From JBKBUF01 sp046290815 (lineage in GTDB: Bacteria; Bacteroidota; Bacteroidia; Cytophagales; Cytophagaceae), in assembly GCA_046290815.1 (NCBI GenBank), contig JBKBUF010000027.1, forward strand, positions 3,036 through 67,035: a stretch of DNA of 64,000 nucleotides, in the 5' to 3' direction. Positions 53,201 to 60,904 of this stretch are shown one piece after another; position 1 is the first letter of the stretch, and each line of letters starts with the position of its first letter. A model generated the notes under the pieces. The model did not search any database. It saw nothing but the letters and a program-made list of their open reading frames with translations, and was not told the origin of the DNA. The position numbers and the translations under genes are program-made.

Positions 53201-54847
53201 CAGAATATCCATAGGATCATGATGATTACCTGTTAGTACAAGCATACCAAGGAGACGGAACCATTCATGGAAGTAACCTGGCATACCGTCAAGATATTTC
53301 TGTACAGCCGGTGTTGTTTTATCTTGATTGGAGGGATCCCACTTCACAACACATTCTCTGACCATTTCGGCCATAAGATCAAAGTCCTGAGAAACTACTG
53401 CTGCCGGAGCACCTGTACCATGAGCCCAGTTGATGGGATAAAATCTTGCAGGTGGCGGGCCTGGTGCAGGAGCTTTCGACCCGTCAGGATTATATTGAGC
53501 AAGCACTAGCGGAGTGCCACAATAAGGCAGGCCTTCCATCACTTCCGGTGAATTACTTGCATGATATGCATGAGGGTTTTTTAAAAAATTCGCAAAACGC
53601 AATGCCATATCATATTCATAAGTATTCGTTCCCGGCACAGCCTGATGTGTTACCGGATCCCATGTCAGCTGCGGTGCTCCGTTCCACAAGTAATTCAGGA
53701 TTGTTCTCCAACCGTATCTGAAATCTTCTCCGTCAACAAAGCTTTTGAAACTGGCCGTCTTTGTATTTTCATCAATTCCTACCACTCCTGCCCAAGGTAT
53801 CAATCCCTGAGCATATGCCTGTCCTATTGTCCAGTCATCAGACGCTTCTCCTCTTCGGAATTGGTTAACAAGAAAGGCAGGCAAACCTTCTGCCTGCAAC
53901 ATATCTCCAAAAGATCTGAAATATGCCGGTGCGGCATAATCTACATAGGTATTATAACCACCATCACATGCAGTTCCACAATATGCCGGACCGGGATTCA
54001 AAGGAGTGTAACCCATATATCCGCCATTGGCCCAAGTGGTAATTTCTTTTGTTACATCACCATCTTTTCTATAGCCATCAAAACCTATCACCCCTGGTTT
54101 ATGTGTTCCCCAGGGAGTAGGTACAGGTTCTACCATAGCTTTAATAAACTTTATAGCTTCATTCTTATAAGTTACAGGCGTGCCGTCACAAGGATTTATG
54201 CAAATAACTCCATTATCTCCCCATTGCTTCCACGCCATGAGCAATGCCAGAGCGACATCTTCATTTCCATCCAATGCAGCACCGCCATAAATACCACCAC
54301 CATTTACACTGGTTAAAGTCCAGTTGTTATTAAATTTATCACCTGCTCCTGAAAGACCAGGATTACCAAAAGTATAAGGGGGATTGGTTACACAATCAAC
54401 AAACCGGGTTGCTTCCTGAAACTGCCTGTCATGAATATACATGTAGTATCCGTCGAAGGTAGCTTTATCCGCCATATATGCGGCAGCAAGAAGATAATAC
54501 CCATCTCCTTCAACACAGTGGCAATGACCGATGTCATTAGAGGGAGTATGATTAGGGGCAATGTATTTAACACCTGCGACAGTCACAGGTGCAAAATTAG
54601 CACCCACATTGTACGTCATATTATTGCAAAGTATCTTATAGGCATCCCTAATTCTTTGCTCCATTTCTGCATGAGTAACTCCAACCGGATTTTTATGCGC
54701 CAGGTTTTCAATACCACCGGTATATCCCAGAAACTGGGGAAACGGATAATTAGGATTTCCCGTGTTTATATTTGCAGGAACCTGCGACCTAACAGCAAAA
54801 ACCGGAAAAATAAATAATATAAAAATGAAATATCTGTAACCCTTCAT
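50279..54847 (-). CDS. GH8-type multidomain cellulase candidate with DUF11 repeats and T9SS type A tail
   Basis: About 1522 residues; start 54847 (MKGYRYFIFILFIFPVFAVRSQ) gives a signal peptide. The N-terminal 560 residues resemble an (alpha/alpha)6-barrel GH8 enzyme: VEGDGYYLLAAAYMADKATF (Glu113 in the general-acid position) and ALDGNEDVALALLMAWKQWG (Asp193/Glu196). Then come several DUF11-type modules (TYAYEGDILTYTISYRNYSK; EKPLSIRKRASKPVVMVGDT) and, inside one of them, a jelly-roll-like insert (about 1145-1280). A short Fn-like region ending in VDYNGTRTYSN precedes the T9SS type A domain (EIYPNPFSDQIYIKL). GH8 members act on beta-1,4-glucans, chitosan or xylan; cellulose is inferred from the GH5/GH9 context. 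It is divergent from the histidine kinase gene. Confidence 0.8.
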   Translation of the reverse strand: MKGYRYFIFILFIFPVFAVRSQVPANINTGNPNYPFPQFLGYTGGIENLAHKNPVGVTHAEMEQRIRDAYKILCNNMTYNVGANFAPVTVAGVKYIAPNHTPSNDIGHCHCVEGDGYYLLAAAYMADKATFDGYYMYIHDRQFQEATRFVDCVTNPPYTFGNPGLSGAGDKFNNNWTLTSVNGGGIYGGAALDGNEDVALALLMAWKQWGDNGVICINPCDGTPVTYKNEAIKFIKAMVEPVPTPWGTHKPGVIGFDGYRKDGDVTKEITTWANGGYMGYTPLNPGPAYCGTACDGGYNTYVDYAAPAYFRSFGDMLQAEGLPAFLVNQFRRGEASDDWTIGQAYAQGLIPWAGVVGIDENTKTASFKSFVDGEDFRYGWRTILNYLWNGAPQLTWDPVTHQAVPGTNTYEYDMALRFANFLKNPHAYHASNSPEVMEGLPYCGTPLVLAQYNPDGSKAPAPGPPPARFYPINWAHGTGAPAAVVSQDFDLMAEMVRECVVKWDPSNQDKTTPAVQKYLDGMPGYFHEWFRLLGMLVLTGNHHDPMDILEGENISSKANMKVYKAVDKTYAYEGDILTYTISYRNYSKTSAANVVITDNLPAGLAFVSASNGGTAAGSTVTWNIGAVPGFVTNGLSSTMGSVTLQVRVTAAATGRLCNSATISCSNGYGWISNEYPNNITDVMERNCVDILTEKPLSIRKRASKPVVMVGDTISYTIVVKNNPVPFLNGGRPGVKITSAHSGLTNHPSILTLKYRVFQAAHEPVINYRNYRVSYYMKKPGPPAYSYTLIYNQGCTPAPTYSSQVLPVGATWNHRVMLNFPDQKAQPYLHLEWYNNQPMYIHEGAVAPQRVVYDINAGVAVDYTTDWSAEPAASMAAVSPYYPIGNDWTDPANPDLPVTTHHPGYCNGTVAALTRQLVEEWDGYTWRRAYGNAPVTGRELTNIIVKDILPDHVSFVNYFTGYPTGTLAGNVITWPTIAQLNIGDSIVYKFWVRVNDASYFGCPDDPDPSEFENKATAEADREPMARDSVKTQVSCTPVTITSPSMTKTADKAVYGSGESITYTITYTNLDGTVVQGNMTTADWNIREGGNNIVLNNPTEISLVSTTWNTRSWTHRYSHGTNGTIRGTFSIPIDRTYRIIARHNGTSWIEFYFRPQTGNNVQVRVFSMPGDVEIGSAQTVPFATAASTSFDFQIQLVNGAANIWVAVPNAVLPGSPTFSFTGLPVHAGYAGVKTTTGDAGARISNWYTHLDSGFLLQMTDPIPSQITFVSAANALHNGNNYSGSNLAGTVTWQTISGPVLANEVIVYSWSGTVSTCASQIKNTAYAKILGVTPDPAGEVFVSCDGTTPVELLSFSGFSSGENALLFWSTAWEKDNRNFIVERSFDGKNYYQIGLVQGKGNSQSVSQYDFTDHNVPSVQAYYRLTQVDYNGTRTYSNIIIVTFELTVNAEIYPNPFSDQIYIKLVIPDGEEVSISVFSVEGVEIFSSGKLSTSQILNFGSEFPVGIYFLHLSSKDNTRIYKVHKM

Positions 54848-55199
54848 ATTAGTTAGAAGATTGATTTGATATCTAATTAAAAATAAAAACAAAAAGTGAT
54901 GTTTTCCATAGGCAATACTGCTCATTTATCTGAGCTGTACCCCCGGAAAAAAATATGATTTGCAAAAATAAACTTATGGTTAAATTAACCATCCTGATGC
55001 ATCATGAACATGATATAGTTTCCTGAATAATTTACTTATGAAGCAAGTTTAAAAATATCATTTATTAATGATATGATAGTAATAAAATAAATAATAATTC
55101 ATAAGCTTCATTTGAATTATTCAGTTTAAAAATTGATTTTCAAAATTCCATAACCTTAGTTTTTCCCTCTCGTAAATAAATCATTTCAACAGCTATGAT
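54848..55199. other. divergent promoter region with three palindromes
   Basis: The 352-bp gap between the GH8-type gene and the histidine kinase holds three inverted repeats: ATGGTTAA-A-TTAACCAT at 54976-54992, ATCATG-AA-CATGAT at 55001-55014 and ATATCATT-TATT-AATGATAT at 55055-55074. Any could be a regulator site; binding proteins are unknown. No gene was seen here. Confidence 0.6.
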
Positions 55200-56513
55200 A
55201 TGCAACACCAGGAAACCATTCAAATGATAAGAAGCAAAAATGAAATTATTTTCAGGATGCTTCTAATTCCATTGTCTCTTTTATCTCTGATTATTCTAAT
55301 TTTCAATTTTTATTCAGGAAAAGAGCTTTTCACTGTTACAACAATCTTCTTCAGTATTTGCACCTGCATTCTGATTTTAAAGTATCAATCAAACCATAAT
55401 TTAAATATTAAAATCCTGCTGCTTCTGTTATTTAATCTTTCAATATTCCAGGCAAATCAACTGGTTACAAACGGAGGGTTATATTTTTATTATTTACCTC
55501 TAATGCTTGCTCCTTTTTCCATTTTTGAAAGCAATCAGAAAGCTGTTTTGTTTCTATGTTCATTAGTCTCTCTTTCATGTCTTATATATTTCAGTATAAC
55601 AGATTTTTCTTCCGAACACTCTAACGAAAGTATTTTTAAATATGCCTTTATTGTCAATCTTTTCAACAGTCTTGTTATTCTGATTTATACAATATATTTC
55701 TCAATTAACCTTGCGGAAAAATTTTCACAAAAGCTTATGAAAAGAAACAGAAAGCTTGGCAAAAAAAATAATGAACTGAAGAGCTTAAATAACAATCTTC
55801 AACAATTAATATATACCACATCTCACGATATACATTCCCCTCTTGCCTCACTTCAGGGCTTGATTTATATAGCAGAAAAAAATGTTGTTGATAAAGAAGT
55901 TCAGGGATATTTTCATAAAATACTTCAACAGGTGAAGAATATTGAAAATTCCGCTTTGGAAACATTAGAATTTTATAATTATGAATTAAAGGAACCTACT
56001 ATAGAAAATGTGGATTTGCATTCCATGGTAAGTGAAATAATAGAAAGTTATTCATTTCTTGGTCATGCTGAAAAAATAACATATAATATATTAATCCCGG
56101 AAAAAAGAAACTATTTACTAAACAGGCATTGTATTAAAACCATCTTAAGAAATCTGATTTCTAACTCCATAAAGTACCATGATTATCATAAAGAGAAATG
56201 TATAATAGAAATATCAGTTACAGAAAATGAAGAATGTATTTCGATTGTAATTAAAGACAACGGAAAAGGTATTTCTTCGGGTCATGCTGATAAAATATTT
56301 GATAAATTTTACAGGATCCCTAATCAATCTGTAAAAGGAACGGGTCTTGGATTATACATTGTGAAACAAGCAGTAAAAAAGCTTAAAGGTTCAATTGTCG
56401 TAGACTCAAAAGAAAAGGAATGGACTTCTTTTGTTATTCAACTTCCAAAAGAATCTGCTATTGAAGAAAGCAATACTGATATTAATCTAAGCCCAGATTA
56501 TAAGAAAGCATAA
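55200..56513 (+). CDS. membrane sensor histidine kinase
   Basis: A 437-residue kinase. Six hydrophobic segments (about 19-36, 44-61, 69-86, 96-110, 114-134 and 147-168), coiled coil 172-202, then HisKA with TTSHDIHSPLASLQG (His209), and HATPase_c with N box NLISNSIKYHD, DNGKGI and GTGLGLYIVKQ. No response regulator is adjacent, so it is an orphan. It is divergent from the GH8-type gene, and three palindromes lie between; a link to polysaccharide use is only suggested by position. Its 3' end overlaps the convergent PorP/SprF-like gene by 32 bases. Confidence 0.9.
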   Translation: MQHQETIQMIRSKNEIIFRMLLIPLSLLSLIILIFNFYSGKELFTVTTIFFSICTCILILKYQSNHNLNIKILLLLLFNLSIFQANQLVTNGGLYFYYLPLMLAPFSIFESNQKAVLFLCSLVSLSCLIYFSITDFSSEHSNESIFKYAFIVNLFNSLVILIYTIYFSINLAEKFSQKLMKRNRKLGKKNNELKSLNNNLQQLIYTTSHDIHSPLASLQGLIYIAEKNVVDKEVQGYFHKILQQVKNIENSALETLEFYNYELKEPTIENVDLHSMVSEIIESYSFLGHAEKITYNILIPEKRNYLLNRHCIKTILRNLISNSIKYHDYHKEKCIIEISVTENEECISIVIKDNGKGISSGHADKIFDKFYRIPNQSVKGTGLGLYIVKQAVKKLKGSIVVDSKEKEWTSFVIQLPKESAIEESNTDINLSPDYKKA

Positions 56514-57366
56514 TTTCATGGGAATTAAGATACCCCAAACGAACATTAGGCTGATAAACATCAAAGGAATAACCCATTTTCAATTTATCTATCAATTTCA
56601 ATTGTATTATTCCTGTAAATGCATTATTTACCCTGTATCCTGCACCTGCAGATAACCATTCGTTTAAGTGAAATGTGCCGTTCAGGTGTATCAGTAATGG
56701 ATATGCATAATGATGTTTAATTAATAAAGAAGGCTCAAACTGTATTGCAGGACTAATATTCGTCTTTATACCTCCAAAGGCTATATAGTTACTTCTAATG
56801 TTTGCAGTTTTTCTATCAGGAGAATCAAATATTCCTGACTGATCATAAACGATAAGATCAGGAACAGAAACACCAAGGTAAAATTGATCATTGGAATAAT
56901 AAGCACCGGCTCCGAATTTCGGGAGTATGGCAGATTTTACATTATCAGAAAAAACGGGATCTCCCTGCTCGATGATAAAAACATTTGTAAGCCTGGCGGA
57001 GTAATACGAAATTCCTGCCCGTAATCCAAAAGAAAGTCCGGACCCTCCAAGGTTGTATGAAAAACTTCCTAATACATCCGTCTGAGATGTTACTCCCGAC
57101 CTGTCATTTGCCAGGTTTAAACCCAATCCTACATTTTTGCCTACTGGCGCATCAATACTAAATAACTGTGTGTTGGGTGAACCCTTCACTCCAAGCCACT
57201 GGCTTCTGTGAAGAAGCGAAGCGCTTGTTTGTTCATTACTACCTGCATAGGCAGGATTATAATACATCCTGTTGTACATATACTGACTAAGTACCGGTAA
57301 TTGCTGAGCAGAAACCATCACTGATGTCAGAATTAAAAATAAGAAAAGAATATAGGTCTTCATCAT
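56482..57366 (-). CDS. PorP/SprF-like T9SS-associated outer-membrane protein
   Basis: A 294-residue beta-barrel with signal peptide to VSAQ and the PorP/SprF signature PVLSQYMYNRMYYNPAYAGS, followed by HRSQWLGVKGSPNTQLFSID. Such proteins are encoded next to type B-tailed T9SS substrates and attach or help export them (as SprF for SprB). The neighbour seven bases upstream is exactly such a substrate. An alternative ATG lies at 57363. Its 3' end overlaps the opposite-strand kinase gene. Confidence 0.92.
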   Translation of the reverse strand: MMKTYILFLFLILTSVMVSAQQLPVLSQYMYNRMYYNPAYAGSNEQTSASLLHRSQWLGVKGSPNTQLFSIDAPVGKNVGLGLNLANDRSGVTSQTDVLGSFSYNLGGSGLSFGLRAGISYYSARLTNVFIIEQGDPVFSDNVKSAILPKFGAGAYYSNDQFYLGVSVPDLIVYDQSGIFDSPDRKTANIRSNYIAFGGIKTNISPAIQFEPSLLIKHHYAYPLLIHLNGTFHLNEWLSAGAGYRVNNAFTGIIQLKLIDKLKMGYSFDVYQPNVRLGYLNSHEIMLSYNLGLD

Positions 57367-57373
57367 TGTAGTT

Positions 57374-59503
57374 TTATCTTCTTATTTCAACAAAACTTTT
57401 AATAGTCGTTGATTTATCTTTAGTTGTTATCACATAATAGTAAGTGCCATCTGACAACAGCGTTCCATCCAAATTATTTCCATCCCATTGATTTTTGTAG
57501 TCTTCTGATGAGAAAACCAGGCCGCCATCTCTGGTATATACATAAAGACTTATAGGATTAGATGGATTTACTCCCAACACCACGAAATAATCATTATATG
57601 AATCTCCGTTTGGCGAGAACCCTTCCGGGGCAATAAGATGGTAATTCTGTTGCAAAGTAATTACAGCACTTCCGGTAAATGTACCTTCCACATCATTAGC
57701 GTCTTTCAGACCGGTGATAACGTATGTTCCCGGTAAATTGACGGATTTATAATAAGTGGTTGAATTAATGATCAGAGTTTCAGTACTGCTTCCGTTAGAG
57801 AAATTAAGGGTAAAGGGCGCTACCCCGGTGATTTCAATTTTAATAAAAGCAGTTTCGCCCTGACTTATGGTTTTACTACCGGAAATAACTGCATGAGCTT
57901 TCTCATAAAGGGACACAACAGCAACACCATTAAAATTTCCTTCCACCCCATTAGCATCAATAATTTTAGTGATGCTATATATTCCCGCATCTGATACAAC
58001 TCTGGTAAAAACAGTGGAATTGATATTTAAAACTTCTGATACTGACCCTTTGGTAAGTGTGACAGAAAAGGGTGCCACTCCTGTCAAATCAATTCTTATT
58101 TCTGCCGTCTCTCCTTCTTTAATAGTACCTCCTCCTGAAATGACTGCAGTTGGAATATTCACTATTACATTTCTAAATCTTGCTTTCCAGCCATCATCAA
58201 TAGAAGCCGGCATATCAGGACTCAATTGAAAATGAAAGGTAAGACTTCCATCCGACGCTGTTGAAGTGATGGTTCCAGGATTTGAATTATAAAATCTACC
58301 TAAAACCGGGGCTGAAAGGGAATTGCCATTATGAATTTCAAGAAAATCACATCCGGATTCACTGCACAGATCCAGTTGAGTGAATTCTACCTGAACTTTA
58401 GTACCGATATATTTCGGAAAAACAGTAAATACATACGTAGTTCGGGAAGGAGAACCATCCGGTCCTCCATCATCATAAAAGTATTTATTTCCTACAACAG
58501 CACTGCCGTTTCTTATATATATGGAATCATATATTATTCTTGCCCCTGCAGGATTCGGGTTTTCAGGAATGTATGTTTCCGCGGAAACAATAACGGAATG
58601 ACATATACCATCAATATAGTTGTCCAATGCTTCATCATTTTCTGTTACATCATAAGCAAGCCAGAAAAAATTTTTCCCTTGCTCAAGCTGCAGATTACCT
58701 TCAAAACTAAAGTCACCGGAGGGAATTTCAACTACTTCTCCGAAACTGTTTTCGATAGAAAATTCACGATCTGTTCCCGTATAATACAGTCTGGCATTTT
58801 TAATATTTTCAAGGGATGAGGTGCCTTCAGGAGAAAAATTAAGCTGAGTTATGGTTAATGGAACATTTCTACCCTGTGTTTCTACTGCCACCGCAAGCAC
58901 TTTCTGACTTTCGGATCCGGGAAATACGCTTTCCTTAATCTGGAATAATTCCGTTCTTAAATATTCCATATTAAACGGGCTGATAACTGTAACCGTGTAA
59001 TCCTCTGTTTCTCCCCAATACATTTTGTTACAGTCGTCAGTTGATGCGGTACTAAAATCTCCTGCACGTACTCTCATTCTTATGTCACCTGAAATTCCGG
59101 AGGGAATTGTAATTTTAAAGTAATGAGGTTGGTCAGAAGGAGCATAACCAACATCAAAAAATTCTCCCGGATCTCTGAAATCAAAATCCTTATTAAAATC
59201 AAAGTAAAGTCGTACTACTTTTTCGCTTTTGCATTTTATCATTATCTCATAAGTTCCTCCCTGCTCCAGAGTAGTAGTGAACAAAGCTTTGTCGTAATTG
59301 ATGTAATTATTGGCATTTCCATTACATCCACTTCCTTTGTTACTTAAGTTATTAAGAGTAAAATCATCAATATAACTTATATTATAAATATTTTCGGCAC
59401 AAATATTATGATAAGCAGGAATACAATATTGTCCATTCACATCCGGAGAAACAGTTGTTATAATTATGATTAGAAGAAATACAACAGGCAAAAAAGTCTT
59501 CAT
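57374..59503 (-). CDS. secreted T9SS type B cargo with GEVED, BNR-associated and CUB-like domains
   Basis: About 709 residues; ATG 59503 is used rather than an in-frame TTG at 59509. Signal peptide, GEVED domain (about 85-175: VVRLYFDFNKDFDFRDPGEF ... WGETEDYTV), BNR-associated N-domain (185-320: VLAVAVETQGRNVPLTITQL), CUB-like domain (330-440: YFYDDGGPDGSP), two Ig-like repeats of about 80 residues (445-615; ETAEIRIDLTGVAPF and ETAFIKIEITGVAPF), and a C-terminal type B sorting domain (PEGFSPNGDSYND, 625-709). It is the partner of the adjacent PorP/SprF-like protein and probably a surface adhesin. Confidence 0.88.
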   Translation of the reverse strand: MKTFLPVVFLLIIIITTVSPDVNGQYCIPAYHNICAENIYNISYIDDFTLNNLSNKGSGCNGNANNYINYDKALFTTTLEQGGTYEIMIKCKSEKVVRLYFDFNKDFDFRDPGEFFDVGYAPSDQPHYFKITIPSGISGDIRMRVRAGDFSTASTDDCNKMYWGETEDYTVTVISPFNMEYLRTELFQIKESVFPGSESQKVLAVAVETQGRNVPLTITQLNFSPEGTSSLENIKNARLYYTGTDREFSIENSFGEVVEIPSGDFSFEGNLQLEQGKNFFWLAYDVTENDEALDNYIDGICHSVIVSAETYIPENPNPAGARIIYDSIYIRNGSAVVGNKYFYDDGGPDGSPSRTTYVFTVFPKYIGTKVQVEFTQLDLCSESGCDFLEIHNGNSLSAPVLGRFYNSNPGTITSTASDGSLTFHFQLSPDMPASIDDGWKARFRNVIVNIPTAVISGGGTIKEGETAEIRIDLTGVAPFSVTLTKGSVSEVLNINSTVFTRVVSDAGIYSITKIIDANGVEGNFNGVAVVSLYEKAHAVISGSKTISQGETAFIKIEITGVAPFTLNFSNGSSTETLIINSTTYYKSVNLPGTYVITGLKDANDVEGTFTGSAVITLQQNYHLIAPEGFSPNGDSYNDYFVVLGVNPSNPISLYVYTRDGGLVFSSEDYKNQWDGNNLDGTLLSDGTYYYVITTKDKSTTIKSFVEIRR

Positions 59504-59615
59504 ATGCAAAATGATTATATCTGTAAAAGTATATTAAGCGTGACAAGATATAAATAGGTGTTGCACCTCAATTTTTGTAGGCACTATTGCTTATGAATTA
59601 TCGAAGGGTATTGGA

Positions 59616-59652
59616 TAAAAAAGCCACAATCGAAAGCAGATACGATTGTGGC
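59616..59652 (-). terminator. terminator of the AcpH-like gene
   Basis: Ten-base stem GCCACAATCG/CGATTGTGGC (59623-59652) with a 10-base loop; an A run upstream on the plus strand gives the minus-strand T run. Confidence 0.9.
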
Positions 59653-59690
59653 AATCAAAAAATTAATTTACTTAATATAAAAGGCTTTGA

Positions 59691-60374
59691 TTAGTTAAGG
59701 TTTGCAGTTTTAGCAATATTAGCATTCCTTTCTTTCAACTCTTTTATAGACTCAAGCTTTAATGAAAAATTCTTTTCAGAGGTAAACTCTTCCTGCATTT
59801 CCTGTTTCACCACATCTACATACTCCATCAGCTCAGCAAAAAATTCATCGAAATCAGCTTTAAATGCAGCATAGTTGTTAATGAAATCAACAAGGCTTGA
59901 ATCCATGTTCCAGGGACGAGAATTTACAATCCCAAATTGCTTAATAGAATTGTTCACCCCCTGCAATGTTCTGAACTGGTACAACCAATCGTTTCCCAAC
60001 AGACGCGGGAAAACCATTTTCAATTTGTAAGGAAAATTTACACAATGATCCATCAGAATATTATAAGTATCAGTTGCGAATTCCTTAAGGTCTTTATCAG
60101 AATATTTTTCCCAGTTGGCTGCCAGTAAATGATCGAAGAATATGTATGTAGCCTTGTATGACTGCTTTGCGTTTTTTGAAAACCTCTTCTGACACTGCAA
60201 TACCAATGGATGCGATTCGCTGAACTCATTTATTTTGTCATTCAAAATCACACCTTTTTTATATAGTTTATGATACTCAGAGTAATCCCAATTGGTATTA
60301 AATTCTTTTACAAAATTACCTACAATGGTATATGGACAATCTCCTGACAAGTATAAGTGCGATAAGTAAAACAT
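59691..60374 (-). CDS. ACP phosphodiesterase (AcpH/DUF479)-like protein
   Basis: A 227-residue cytoplasmic protein of HD-like helical fold. The N-terminus FYLSHLYLSGDCPYTIVGNFV matches the AcpH family start (NxLAHxYLS...GNF), and NEFSESHPLV keeps the DxFTDxH-like metal-site pattern in altered form (E in place of the first D). AcpH removes the phosphopantetheine arm from acyl carrier protein. Changes at metal-binding positions (D to N/K around KLYKKGVILNDKINEF) make activity uncertain. Monocistronic with its own terminator. Confidence 0.72.
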   Translation of the reverse strand: MFYLSHLYLSGDCPYTIVGNFVKEFNTNWDYSEYHKLYKKGVILNDKINEFSESHPLVLQCQKRFSKNAKQSYKATYIFFDHLLAANWEKYSDKDLKEFATDTYNILMDHCVNFPYKLKMVFPRLLGNDWLYQFRTLQGVNNSIKQFGIVNSRPWNMDSSLVDFINNYAAFKADFDEFFAELMEYVDVVKQEMQEEFTSEKNFSLKLESIKELKERNANIAKTANLN

Positions 60375-60904
60375 AATTGTAATATTTTATGGTTTCGTTG
60401 GATTAAAGGTCCTAATAATAAATCAGCAAAACAAGGATTTTGGTGAAAAAATTTAATTTAAATAGTTGATTTTCAGGGTATTAAATTGAATCATTAGGCG
60501 TATTAAAAGCAATGGAATAGATTGGATTTAATTCGGAATTTTCTGTTTTATAAATGCTTAAAAATGGAAGTGTAATCCCTGTTTAGTCAAAAAAAAACAA
60601 TTGTTTTAATATAAATTCAGGAGTGACTAACTCTGTTGCCTGGAAAAATAATTCTTGTTTTTATCACGCCTAATTACCTTTAATTCTATCTAAAAAATAC
60701 TTTCATCTGTAATCCTTTATAAGGAGACAAATTTGCTTTCAAAGAGCCTAGCAAAACAGTTAACATATTAATAATCAATATTTTATACAAAACAAAAATT
60801 GATTTCGGCAGTTCTTTTGACTAATTTTACCAATCGAAAGGGTTGAAGGGCAATCTATCATTTTCAACTTCCACCTGAATGTATAATTATTAAAATCTCA
60901 TAAT
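60375..60904. other. 530-bp intergenic region, AT-rich
   Basis: Between the AcpH-like gene and nagB, divergent. It should hold both promoters. No gene, repeat or long palindrome was seen. A Bacteroidota-type promoter candidate is near 60799-60829. Confidence 0.5.
60799..60829 (+). promoter_or_regulatory. candidate Bacteroidota promoter for nagB
   Basis: TTG at 60799-60801 and TAATTTTA at 60822-60829, spaced 20 bases, match the -33 TTTG / -7 TAnnTTTG type imperfectly (last G is A). It would start transcription about 70 bases before nagB. Confidence 0.35.

Noticed and set aside
52713..54316. Long plus-strand frames opposite the GH8-type gene
   Set aside because: Antisense shadows; the minus-strand frame has a signal peptide, domains and a sorting tail.
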